A stretch of 21,900 nt of DNA, taken from a virus. The stretch is taken from IMG/VR virus record IMGVR_UViG_3300032235_000595, positions 1 to 21,900 of that record; one strand, given 5' to 3'. The notes under the pieces are model-generated. The model was not told the DNA's origin. It searched no databases and worked only from the letters and a program-made list of their open reading frames with translations. Positions 1 to 4,846 of the stretch are shown in pieces. Position 1 is the stretch's first letter. Each line of letters starts with the position of its first letter. Position numbers and translations under genes: made by a program.

Positions 1-191
1 CCCGAGCTGCGTTCACCTGCGCCATAGTCATTGTAGTGGCTGTAGAATGGAAGTAGCACAGGAGAATATAGTGCAGTGGAATAGCAAAAGTCCGAAATAT
101 CGTTATTTTGAACCAGCGTAAAAACCATTACGGGCTCGCCTTCGTGAATGGCAAGATTCGAAAGTCCGCAAGTCTTATTCCAACAGCCCAT
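1..191 (-). CDS. conserved phage hypothetical protein, cut by the window edge
   Basis: The reading frame begins with ATG at 191 and runs open off the left edge, so about 63 N-terminal residues are visible and the C-terminus is missing. The start MGCWNKTCGLSNL, followed by GEPVMVF, resembles a group of tailed-phage proteins of unknown function that begin MGCWNGTCG; this is from memory, not a search. The early pair of cysteines could bind metal, but nothing visible fixes a role. It is divergent from the plus-strand gene at 262. A sigma-70 type promoter (TTTACA, 17 bases, TATAAT) lies upstream at 221-249, and AGGAG stands 6 bases before the start. Confidence 0.8.
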   Translation of the reverse strand, partial: MGCWNKTCGLSNLAIHEGEPVMVFTLVQNNDISDFCYSTALYSPVLLPFYSHYNDYGAGERSS

Positions 192-220
192 GTTAAACTC
201 CTGTGTGTTTGTGTTGTTGC

Positions 221-249
221 ATTATAGCAATTACCCTAGTAGATGTAAA
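221..249 (-). promoter_or_regulatory. sigma-70 type promoter for the leftmost minus-strand gene
   Basis: On the minus strand TTTACA (244-249) is separated by 17 bases from TATAAT (221-226). It lies in the divergent gap and points at the gene starting at 191. No equally good promoter is visible for the plus-strand gene at 262. Confidence 0.65.
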
Positions 250-261
250 GCTAATAAATAC

Positions 262-726
262 ATGATGCGTATTACAGATCTATTCGAAACTCAGATAAAC
301 GAACTAATGGACCAGCCTTATCGGTTTATGCCTTTAGGACAACTTCGCGGCAAAGCAAAATATGCCTTTGAAACAGATGCAGGAAATGTTTATATTGTAG
401 ACATCGTTTATCCGGAAGGTGAAGCAACTATCGGATTTGGATTGAAAGATCTTAAAAGCACTGGAAGATTAGATAAAGTGCAGGGCACAGGCGATGCTAT
501 GAGAGTCTTTAGCACTGTTGTTGAAATTGTAAAACAGTTTGTTGAAAAAGTTCAACCGCCGAAAATACATTTCGATGCTGCATCAAATGAACCTAGTCGT
601 ATAAAGCTATATCAGCGTATGGCTATGAGTGTAGATCGTGCATTACCCAACTACACGTTTGTCGGGCAAGAGCCCGGAGAACATACTGTAAAGTTTACCC
701 TGGCAAAGAAAGAGTCTCAGGCGTAA
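262..726 (+). CDS. conserved phage hypothetical protein, possibly acetyltransferase-like
   Basis: This is the only convincing plus-strand gene in the window. The frame is open from 148, but ATG at 262 (or the next codon, 265) is preferred because the product then begins MRITDLFETQINELMDQ, a natural-looking N-terminus, and because an earlier start would run across the divergent promoter. The product has 154 residues. The segment near its C-terminus, NEPSRIKLYQRMA, resembles the end of GNAT-type acetyltransferase folds and recurs in phage hypothetical proteins; no acetyl-CoA loop is obvious, so function stays open. Its 3' end overlaps the convergent gene ending at 695 by 32 bases. The Shine-Dalgarno signal is weak. 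Confidence 0.7.
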   Translation: MMRITDLFETQINELMDQPYRFMPLGQLRGKAKYAFETDAGNVYIVDIVYPEGEATIGFGLKDLKSTGRLDKVQGTGDAMRVFSTVVEIVKQFVEKVQPPKIHFDAASNEPSRIKLYQRMAMSVDRALPNYTFVGQEPGEHTVKFTLAKKESQA

Positions 727-940
727 AAATATCTAACATTTCTCTTGAAGTAATTTCAGCCTTGATAATTCGGTCACCAAATTTTAAGATAAGAAAGGTA
801 AGTTGTTCTTCGGACGGAAACACTGCTATGCACGGCTCTCCGCAATAGTAGGCTCCTAGTTTAGATATTAGAGATTTATTTTTTAAAACCCACGATAGAT
901 CCTGCTCATTAGCAGACGTGATGATCCAAAGATCTGTCAT
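695..940 (-). CDS. small hypothetical protein, paralogue of its neighbour
   Basis: This 81-residue protein has no recognised domain. Its layout matches the gene just upstream: a hydrophobic WIIT start, then DLSWVL, and a later LILKFGD followed by a few residues and AE. The neighbour has WLVV, DISWLY and LLLRFGD then AE in the same order, so the two look like an old tandem duplication. The start codon overlaps the upstream stop by 4 bases (ATGA), with no clear Shine-Dalgarno site, which suggests translational coupling. It is the last gene of the leftward operon and its end overlaps the convergent plus-strand gene. Confidence 0.65.
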   Translation of the reverse strand: MTDLWIITSANEQDLSWVLKNKSLISKLGAYYCGEPCIAVFPSEEQLTFLILKFGDRIIKAEITSREMLDIFTPETLSLPG

Positions 941-1233
941 TGGAAATTAATGTAACATCCATGATCTACGCTGTAAAACTGTTCTGCAAGTAGACAAAGT
1001 TTATCGCCGAACCGTAGCAGCAGCATAGTTTCTTTTTTGTTATTGTAGGTTTTAATGGTAATTTCTGTAACGTCGGGCATAGTAACCCTGGAATGAGATC
1101 CGGTCATCATAGTAAAATGGATCTCCTTCCGGTTAACATCAATTTCGTACTGGCTTTGATATAACCAAGAAATGTCTTTATCAGTTAACTCTCCAACAAC
1201 AAGCCAAGTTTTTTCATGCCGCATTTCATGCAT
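937..1233 (-). CDS. small hypothetical protein, paralogue of its neighbour
   Basis: A 98-residue protein of unknown function. It shares the order W-[LI]-[VI], D-[LI]-SW-[LV] and L-[RK]-FGD with the 81-residue product encoded directly downstream. The ATG at 1233 overlaps the TAA of the preceding gene (TAATG), and a second ATG three codons in (MRHEKTW) is an alternative start. There is no signal peptide or membrane segment; it is probably a small cytoplasmic protein. It belongs to the leftward operon of short genes downstream of the two tRNAs. Confidence 0.65.
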   Translation of the reverse strand: MHEMRHEKTWLVVGELTDKDISWLYQSQYEIDVNRKEIHFTMMTGSHSRVTMPDVTEITIKTYNNKKETMLLLRFGDKLCLLAEQFYSVDHGCYINFQ

Positions 1234-1544
1234 TAGATTAAAATGTAATCCTTGCGAGGGTGCAATGTTGTGAACTTGAGTTCTCCTTCGAACTCTTTCC
1301 TATTTCCGTGATAAACATTGAAGTAAGGCGTTTCATCGCCGCAGCCTAACCAGGCGCCCATTTCGCCACACCAGACTTCGTATTCACCATTGTTGTAGAT
1401 TTCCATATAAGCGGTATAACAGTTATCCTTGTCATACAACCAATATTCGTGTAATGCGTGTTCGATGTGCTTTTTAGCAGAATCGTAGGAGTCAAACTCT
1501 ACCCATCCTCTTCTAGGGTATTCATAATCAAAGACTTTGATCAT
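1233..1544 (-). CDS. small hypothetical phage protein, Trp/Tyr-rich
   Basis: The frame is open from 1661, but ATG at 1544 is chosen because AAGGA stands 8 bases before it; the product then has 103 residues beginning MIKVFDYEYPRRGWVEF. It is rich in Tyr, Trp and acidic residues, for example YNNGEYEVWCGEMGAWLGCG, and no family is recognised. It overlaps the end of the 55-residue gene upstream by 17 bases in another frame, normal for compact phage early regions. No membrane or export signal is seen. Confidence 0.65.
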   Translation of the reverse strand: MIKVFDYEYPRRGWVEFDSYDSAKKHIEHALHEYWLYDKDNCYTAYMEIYNNGEYEVWCGEMGAWLGCGDETPYFNVYHGNRKEFEGELKFTTLHPRKDYILI

Positions 1545-1695
1545 TTTCAGTCCTTTCAGGAATAAGAGTTGGATCTGACACCCACATACGATATTCGTAC
1601 AGCGACCAGCCCAGGTATTCATGCAGTTCAAGTTTTGAGTCACTAGTATGCCACTCGTCAATTAAATCATCAACTTGTTCTTGAGTAAGTTTCAT
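1528..1695 (-). CDS. small conserved phage protein (EWHTSDS-LHEYLGWS type)
   Basis: A 55-residue ORF from ATG at 1695 to TGA at 1528, with AGGAGC 5 to 6 bases before the start. The pattern QVDDLIDEWHTSD, LELHEYLGWS and YRMWV matches a very common small phage and plasmid protein of unknown function; this is recognition by eye. It probably folds as a short helical domain. It lies directly downstream of a tRNA gene and overlaps the next gene by 17 bases. Confidence 0.75.
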   Translation of the reverse strand: MKLTQEQVDDLIDEWHTSDSKLELHEYLGWSLYEYRMWVSDPTLIPERTENDQSL

Positions 1696-1712
1696 ACCTG
1701 CTCCTAAAAAAA

Positions 1713-1789
1713 TGGTGCTCCCGGCGGGATTCGAACCCGCGACCCTGAGTTTTAGAGGCTCGTGCTCTGACCAGCTGAGCTACGGGAAC
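1713..1789 (-). tRNA. tRNA with amber anticodon CUA (suppressor tRNA 1)
   Basis: The 77-base minus-strand sequence folds as a tRNA with encoded CCA. The acceptor stem is GTTCCCG with CGGGAGC, the D stem GCTC with GAGC, the T stem GCGGG with CCCGC around TTCGAAT, and the discriminator is A. The anticodon loop reads CTCTAAA, giving anticodon CUA, which pairs with UAG; this loop is the one found in E. coli supF. The anticodon stem (CGAGC against ACTCA) keeps only three Watson-Crick pairs, with C-A mismatches at both ends, which is odd and could mean relaxed function or recent anticodon change. The amino acid it carries cannot be told from sequence alone. Confidence 0.85.
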
Positions 1790-1794
1790 ATTAA

Positions 1795-2076
1795 TTACTT
1801 ACGAATAACAGTTACGTTGTTTTGGTCTACTGTAGTTTTGCCCTGTTGAACACTATGCGTTTCACTAGTGGTCACAGTGTCCTTGCAGTTGACAAAGAAA
1901 ATACGAGAAGGATGATCTTCGCTGTGATTAGCAACACGTACATCACCTGCATAATGTAGATTGCATCCTTCAGGGAGGCTCGACTGCGCCATTCGCATAT
2001 CAAAATCCTGATCCTGTGGAGTAGCATTACAAGCAGTCAGCGCAAGGGCGAAAAGGCAAACACTAATCTTTTTCAT
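1795..2076 (-). CDS. small phage lipoprotein
   Basis: A 93-residue protein with a lipoprotein signal: a charged MKK start, a short hydrophobic stretch and the lipobox LTAC, with lipidated Cys at residue 16. Two later cysteines (in EGCNLHY and VNCKDT) could form a disulfide in the periplasm. The middle resembles small bacterial envelope lipoproteins, but no named family is certain. Its start lies inside the end of the Cys-rich gene ending at 2063, and its stop lies just upstream of tRNA 1. By inference it is a membrane-anchored protein made during infection, perhaps affecting the host envelope. Confidence 0.75.
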   Translation of the reverse strand: MKKISVCLFALALTACNATPQDQDFDMRMAQSSLPEGCNLHYAGDVRVANHSEDHPSRIFFVNCKDTVTTSETHSVQQGKTTVDQNNVTVIRK

Positions 2077-2206
2077 TTCTAACTTCCCTAATTTTGTCTA
2101 GTGGTTCGTGGCAACGTTCACACCATGGATCAATCTCTTTATTACCGAGACTGAATTTTAAAATCCATCCACAATGTATGCAATGCCATTCTTCGTATTC
2201 CCACAT
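2063..2206 (-). CDS. small zinc-ribbon-like protein ending in TAG
   Basis: A 47-residue ORF from ATG at 2206 (GGA 8 bases before) to TAG at 2063. Two CxxC knuckles, CIHC near residue 9 and CERC near residue 29, both next to tryptophan, suggest a zinc ribbon; the target is unknown. The gene lies between the two amber-suppressor tRNAs and is one of only three in the window ending in TAG. If TAG were read through, 11 further codons would follow before TAA, adding three more cysteines (CLPFRPCADCL). That extension overlaps the lipoprotein gene in another frame, so its meaning is uncertain. Confidence 0.65.
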   Translation of the reverse strand: MWEYEEWHCIHCGWILKFSLGNKEIDPWCERCHEPLDKIREVRNEKD

Positions 2207-2221
2207 CGACTGATCCAAAAA

Positions 2222-2296
2222 TGGCGCTCTCGACAGGATTCGAACCTGCTACCTCAGGCTTTAGAGGCCTCTCTATACCAATACAGTTTCGAGAGC
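2222..2296 (-). tRNA. tRNA with amber anticodon CUA (suppressor tRNA 2)
   Basis: The 75-base minus-strand sequence has acceptor stem GCTCTCG with CGAGAGC, discriminator G, an encoded CCA, T arm GCAGG-TTCGAAT-CCTGT, and an anticodon arm AGGC-CTCTAAA-GCCT. The anticodon is again CUA, reading UAG. The D arm is weak and fits best as CTGT with ATAG after three spacer bases, and the outermost anticodon-stem pair is G-G. The body differs from tRNA 1, so this is a separate tRNA and not a simple copy, yet the anticodon loop is identical. It lies just downstream of a gene that ends TAG TAA. Confidence 0.83.
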
Positions 2297-2306
2297 GTTT
2301 TAATTA

Positions 2307-2672
2307 CTATGCAGCAATTATAGCGATAATAGCAACGTATGTCAACTGATGAAATAGCTGATCTAGTCCTGTTAATTGCCAGAACTCGTTGTGTGTGTTA
2401 CAAGCCCAACCCTTGGCTCGATTAATATTCATCTTAGCCCAGTCAGTAAAATAGTGAGCTCCAAACTCTAAGATCGCAATTGCTAGTGCAAGTGTAGGCA
2501 TGGCAAAGAAGCAAAGGATAACAAATGTAACTAATGCGTGTATGCCCGAATGTGCGATTCCTCCCATGTGGCCAAACGTTCCTTTGTTCTGCCACATATA
2601 GGGCGGTTGCCAATAGAAGTCAAAAATAAAGTGCTTAATCTGAAGTGCTAATAGCAACCACACTAATGTCAT
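2307..2672 (-). CDS. DUF3307-like integral membrane protein
   Basis: A 121-residue, strongly hydrophobic protein with about three to four membrane segments and conserved-looking histidines (HFIFDFYWQP, HSGIHALVTF, GAHYFTDW). The order and length fit the DUF3307 family found in phages and bacteria, whose function is unknown. The start lies one base after the peroxiredoxin stop, with AAGGGG about 9 bases before, so the two are probably translated from one message. The stop is TAG followed at once by in-frame TAA, notable because an amber-suppressor tRNA gene comes next. Confidence 0.75.
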   Translation of the reverse strand: MTLVWLLLALQIKHFIFDFYWQPPYMWQNKGTFGHMGGIAHSGIHALVTFVILCFFAMPTLALAIAILEFGAHYFTDWAKMNINRAKGWACNTHNEFWQLTGLDQLFHQLTYVAIIAIIAA

Positions 2673-2673
2673 G

Positions 2674-3198
2674 TTATTCGCCCCTTAGGTACGCAAGAAT
2701 AGTTTCTGGTGAAGTTTCACCATAGGGATCAACTGGACAATTATCTTCTAGTCCAGGCTCTACAAACATCTTTTCAATACGACCGTTGTCAATAACGGCT
2801 GCATATCGCCAACTGCGAGCACCAAACCCTAGGTTGTCCTTTTCAACAAGCATACCCATTTCTTCAGTAAAGAAACCGCTGCCGTCTGGAATGACCTTGA
2901 CATTTTCAATATTCTGACTTTTGGCCCATGCATTCATGACAAAAGCATCATTAACCGAAATGCAGTAAATTTCATCGATACCCAAAGCCTTGAACTCGTC
3001 GTAGTTACCTTCGAAGCCAGGAAGCTGGTAAGTCGAACAAGTTGGTGTGAATGCTCCAGGTAGAGAGAAGAGAACAACACGCTTACCTCCAAAATAATCA
3101 AAACTAGTTACATCTTCCCAACGATATGGGTTAGGGCCGTCAATTGACTCGTCGCGAACACGAGTCTTAAAAATTACACTTGGAATTACTCCGGTCAT
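2674..3198 (-). CDS. Prx5-type peroxiredoxin
   Basis: This protein reduces hydrogen peroxide and alkyl hydroperoxides with a thiol. The start at 3198 is chosen over an in-frame codon at 3249 because AAAGGAA precedes it and because the promoter at 3221-3249 would make the longer form untranslatable; the product has 174 residues. The active-site motif PGAFTPTCS is present with peroxidatic Cys near residue 54, followed by the family's YQLPGF and a C-terminal DPYGETSPETILAYL. Further cysteines (EIYCIS, EDNCP) might resolve the sulfenic acid. It heads an operon with a membrane protein, two suppressor tRNAs and small proteins. By inference it protects the infected cell from oxidative stress. Confidence 0.93.
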   Translation of the reverse strand: MTGVIPSVIFKTRVRDESIDGPNPYRWEDVTSFDYFGGKRVVLFSLPGAFTPTCSTYQLPGFEGNYDEFKALGIDEIYCISVNDAFVMNAWAKSQNIENVKVIPDGSGFFTEEMGMLVEKDNLGFGARSWRYAAVIDNGRIEKMFVEPGLEDNCPVDPYGETSPETILAYLRGE

Positions 3199-3220
3199 AA
3201 ATTTCCTTTCTGTTATAGGT

Positions 3221-3249
3221 ATTATAGACAAAAAAAGAGGGCCTGTCAA
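3221..3249 (-). promoter_or_regulatory. consensus sigma-70 promoter for the peroxiredoxin operon
   Basis: On the minus strand TTGACA (3244-3249), a 17-base spacer and TATAAT (3221-3226) match the bacterial consensus exactly. The -35 box sits in the loop of the terminator that ends the upstream outer-membrane protein transcript, and the spacer contains that terminator's T run. Confidence 0.85.
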
Positions 3250-3260
3250 GACCCTCTTTT
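3233..3260 (-). terminator. intrinsic terminator after the outer-membrane protein gene
   Basis: On the minus strand AAAAGAGGG, a 10-base loop and CCCTCTTTTTTT form a stable hairpin with a T run, 20 bases after the stop at 3280. The arms are also A/T flanked on the other strand. The loop contains the TTGACA of the next promoter. Confidence 0.85.
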
Positions 3261-3279
3261 CTCTTGTTCCTAAAATTAA

Positions 3280-3750
3280 TTAGAAACGGATGCCTACGCC
3301 AACTAGACCGCCATGACGGCCAAGTCCAGCTTCGAAGTCAGTGTAGCGATATTCAACCTTGCCATAGACTGGACCAGCAACATTAACTTCAAGTCCGCCA
3401 CCAACAGTAAGACCGTCAGCGGAACGAGCGCCAAAGTCAAGATTGGTGTAACCTACGCGGCCGAAAGCAAGCACGTTGTCGTTTACAACGTAGCCAAGAC
3501 GTGCGCCAGCGCCGAGGTCAGCACGATCAAAGACGTTAGCAGCAGTAGCATCAACGCCAACAACTACCTTACCAAGCTGAAGGTCATAACCAAGAGCAGC
3601 ACCGTAGGTAACGTCAGTTGGATCAACGCCGTTGGTTACATCATCTGCACCAGCAGTGATTTCAAAGCGTGGACCCTGAAAGTCCTGTGCCATTGCGGGA
3701 GCAGCCGAAAGGCCAAGTGCAACAGCGGCAGCAAAAATAATCTTCTTCAT
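3280..3750 (-). CDS. outer-membrane beta-barrel protein, host-like
   Basis: A 156-residue exported protein with a clear signal peptide (MKKIIFAAAVALGLSAAPAMA, cleavage after AMA near residue 21) and alternating beta strands ending in VGVGIRF, the C-terminal Phe typical of barrels inserted by the Bam machinery. It resembles small Omp25/opacity-type barrels of alphaproteobacteria, with about eight strands. Its G+C looks higher than that of its neighbours, suggesting fairly recent acquisition from a host. It has its own promoter (3816-3845) and terminator (3233-3260), so it is expressed as a single gene. A role in altering surface receptors or permeability is inferred only. Confidence 0.88.
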   Translation of the reverse strand: MKKIIFAAAVALGLSAAPAMAQDFQGPRFEITAGADDVTNGVDPTDVTYGAALGYDLQLGKVVVGVDATAANVFDRADLGAGARLGYVVNDNVLAFGRVGYTNLDFGARSADGLTVGGGLEVNVAGPVYGKVEYRYTDFEAGLGRHGGLVGVGIRF

Positions 3751-3815
3751 ATTTTAATCCTTTGTGTGTTTATGAATTGGTATTTGTTCTTAGCACAACT
3801 ACCAAAGCTAGAGTT

Positions 3816-3845
3816 ATTATATATTACAATTTGTCATTGCGTCAA
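3816..3845 (-). promoter_or_regulatory. sigma-70 promoter for the outer-membrane protein gene
   Basis: On the minus strand TTGACG (3840-3845), 18 bases, then TATAAT (3816-3821). The leader to the ATG at 3750 is about 60 bases and contains AAAGGA 7 to 8 bases before the start. It begins just beyond the TAG stop of the small Cys-rich ORF. Confidence 0.8.
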
Positions 3846-3846
3846 C

Positions 3847-3999
3847 CTATTTTTCATCTTTTTTATCGGGTATGATAATATACCCTAGATAAGGTCCTCC
3901 AAAATGACATCTATCCGACCCGCTGTTTTCGTAACGATAACACTCATTACATACAGCGCACTTCATCGGAATAATTTTTGGTTCTTTGTTCTTTTTCAT
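3847..3999 (-). CDS. small Cys-rich protein behind a structured leader, ending in TAG
   Basis: A 50-residue ORF from ATG at 3999 to TAG at 3847. The motif KCAVCNECYRY near residues 13-23, followed by DRCHFG, gives four cysteines and a histidine in a zinc-knuckle arrangement; no family is recognised. AAGGTG lies about 11 bases before the start, a little far. It is the only ORF downstream of the strong promoter at 4194-4222, with about 190 bases of folded leader between, so expression may be controlled at RNA level. Read-through of TAG would add only nine codons before TAA. Confidence 0.6.
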   Translation of the reverse strand: MKKNKEPKIIPMKCAVCNECYRYENSGSDRCHFGGPYLGYIIIPDKKDEK

Positions 4000-4021
4000 A
4001 AACGGGATGCACCTTTTTATT

Positions 4022-4186
4022 GGTGGGTTAACCTAGCCTCCCTTTCGGAGGAGACACCTACTCCCAGTTCCTCTGGGTCGGTGGTAGCAGGTATAAGTGA
4101 CCGAAGTCCCCAGTGACCGTAGCTACCCTATCGAAAGTATCCGAAGATACGTCAAGTGGTTTGCTGAAATCATCCCTAAACTTTAA
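4022..4186 (-). ncRNA. structured RNA leader or free small RNA, family not recognised
   Basis: The minus-strand transcript from the promoter at 4194-4222 folds into several stable hairpins. They are GTATC-TTCG-GATAC (4137-4150), a GGTAGC/GCTACC helix (4083-4088 with 4122-4127) enclosing GAC-TTCG-GTC, CACC/GGTG (4055-4058 with 4080-4083) enclosing CCCAG/CTGGG, and CCTCC-GAAAG-GGAGG (4037-4051). The C(UUCG)G loops exist only in the minus-strand reading, which supports that orientation. It could be a riboswitch-like leader for the ORF at 3847-3999 or a stable RNA in its own right. I do not recognise a known riboswitch core. Confidence 0.7.
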
Positions 4187-4193
4187 CTTCTAT

Positions 4194-4222
4194 ATTATAG
4201 TTTGTTTGCTATGCAATGTCAA
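4194..4222 (-). promoter_or_regulatory. consensus sigma-70 promoter for the structured RNA
   Basis: On the minus strand TTGACA (4217-4222), exactly 17 bases, and TATAAT (4194-4199). This perfect match predicts a strong start near 4187, immediately before the folded region. Confidence 0.85.
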
Positions 4223-4230
4223 TATATTTT

Positions 4231-4407
4231 TTAATTAACGCCCTTTTTTAATAGGCCGTTAAGTCTCTCTGCTACAGAAAGTGCTTCGTCAATGGTATTA
4301 AATAGTGGAAGATCAGTGTCCTCATCTCCCCAAAAGCCGCCAGCAATAATTACCTTAAACTTCGATGATACCTTTGCACTTCTGGCTACACTGTAATGCT
4401 TTTTCAC
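4231..4407 (-). CDS. small hypothetical protein with GTG start
   Basis: A 58-residue ORF starting with GTG at 4407 and ending with TAA at 4231. GAGG lies 6 bases before the start, and the GTG overlaps the TGA of the Pth2-like gene by 4 bases, so the two are probably translationally coupled. The sequence begins KKHYSVARSAKVSSKFKVI and contains GGFWGDED and a C-terminal helix; it may be a small alpha/beta domain. No family is recognised. It is followed directly by the promoter of the structured RNA. Confidence 0.65.
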   Translation of the reverse strand: MKKHYSVARSAKVSSKFKVIIAGGFWGDEDTDLPLFNTIDEALSVAERLNGLLKKGVN

Positions 4408-4748
4408 GAAAACCTCAATAGATTGAATGCAAGCAATACATCACGCTTATCTTCATCGATAGGATATACTGCAATAGCGGTCATTTCTCCGCCGTTAAGG
4501 TCTGGCTCCATAAAGGTTTCGTACTTAAACTCAAAAGCGCATAGGATATTTTCCACAGCCTCTAGTGCTTCAAGGTTACGAACGCCCACGCAAGTAAAGT
4601 AAGTGTTATTAGCGTCTGCATCCTTGCCCAGCTTGGAGCCTAGCTTGTATGCAACGTGTGCAGTCTGCACCAGTTGATATTCTTTAAAAATGTCTTGGCG
4701 GGTAAAGAAATAAGCGTAACGCTTTACTTCTGTTTTTTCAACGGCCAT
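4404..4748 (-). CDS. Pth2-like (peptidyl-tRNA hydrolase type II fold) phage protein
   Basis: A 114-residue protein. The order RQDIFKEYQLVQTAHVAY, then YFTCVGVRNLEALEAV, then EPDLNGGEMTAIAVYPI recalls peptidyl-tRNA hydrolase 2, where a basic segment leads into a QxAH helix, a beta strand follows, and a T-x-x-A-I-G-P end closes the fold. Pth2 enzymes free tRNA from stalled peptidyl-tRNA. Here the first segment is changed and the catalytic set is not clearly complete, so it may be a divergent or inactive relative. It has its own consensus promoter (4780-4808), and its stop overlaps a 58-residue gene. Location near the tmRNA and suppressor tRNAs agrees with a translation-linked job but does not prove it. 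Confidence 0.6.
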   Translation of the reverse strand: MAVEKTEVKRYAYFFTRQDIFKEYQLVQTAHVAYKLGSKLGKDADANNTYFTCVGVRNLEALEAVENILCAFEFKYETFMEPDLNGGEMTAIAVYPIDEDKRDVLLAFNLLRFS

Positions 4749-4779
4749 AATACATACCTTATACTGTTAATGTAGGTTA

Positions 4780-4808
4780 ATTATAGCAAAATTTAGATTG
4801 ATAGTCAA
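4780..4808 (-). promoter_or_regulatory. sigma-70 promoter for the Pth2-like gene
   Basis: On the minus strand TTGACT (4803-4808), a 17-base spacer, then TATAAT (4780-4785). It begins directly after the terminator of the Bax-inhibitor-like gene. Confidence 0.83.
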
Positions 4809-4812
4809 TAAG

Positions 4813-4839
4813 AAAAATGGCCTGTTTTTAGGCAGGCCA
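4813..4839 (-). terminator. intrinsic terminator after the Bax-inhibitor-like gene
   Basis: On the minus strand TGGCCTG, an 8-base loop, CAGGCCA and TTTTT form a textbook intrinsic terminator 8 bases after the stop at 4847. The next promoter follows within 5 bases. Confidence 0.88.
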
Positions 4840-4846
4840 CTTTCTT

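Noticed and set aside
252-262. TAATAAATAC as a late promoter for the plus-strand gene
   Set aside because: It abuts the ATG at 262, so a T4-type start point would fall inside the coding sequence.
1713-2296. Reading the two tRNAs as tRNA-Arg with anticodon UCU
   Set aside because: Shifting the loop by one base removes the universal U33 and destroys the anticodon stem (AGGC/GCCT) of the second tRNA; CUA is the only consistent reading.
3313-3888. Long plus-strand ORF across the outer-membrane protein gene
   Set aside because: It is the antisense shadow of the barrel gene; the minus-strand product has a signal peptide, beta strands, promoter and terminator, while the plus product has no sensible features.
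3904-4116. Plus-strand ORF of 70 codons
   Set aside because: It covers the Cys-rich minus-strand ORF and the hairpin-rich RNA, both supported by a consensus minus-strand promoter.
4022-4186. Group I intron, hammerhead ribozyme or a known riboswitch
   Set aside because: I could not find the conserved cores, such as CUGAUGA with GAAA for the hammerhead or P7 elements for group I.
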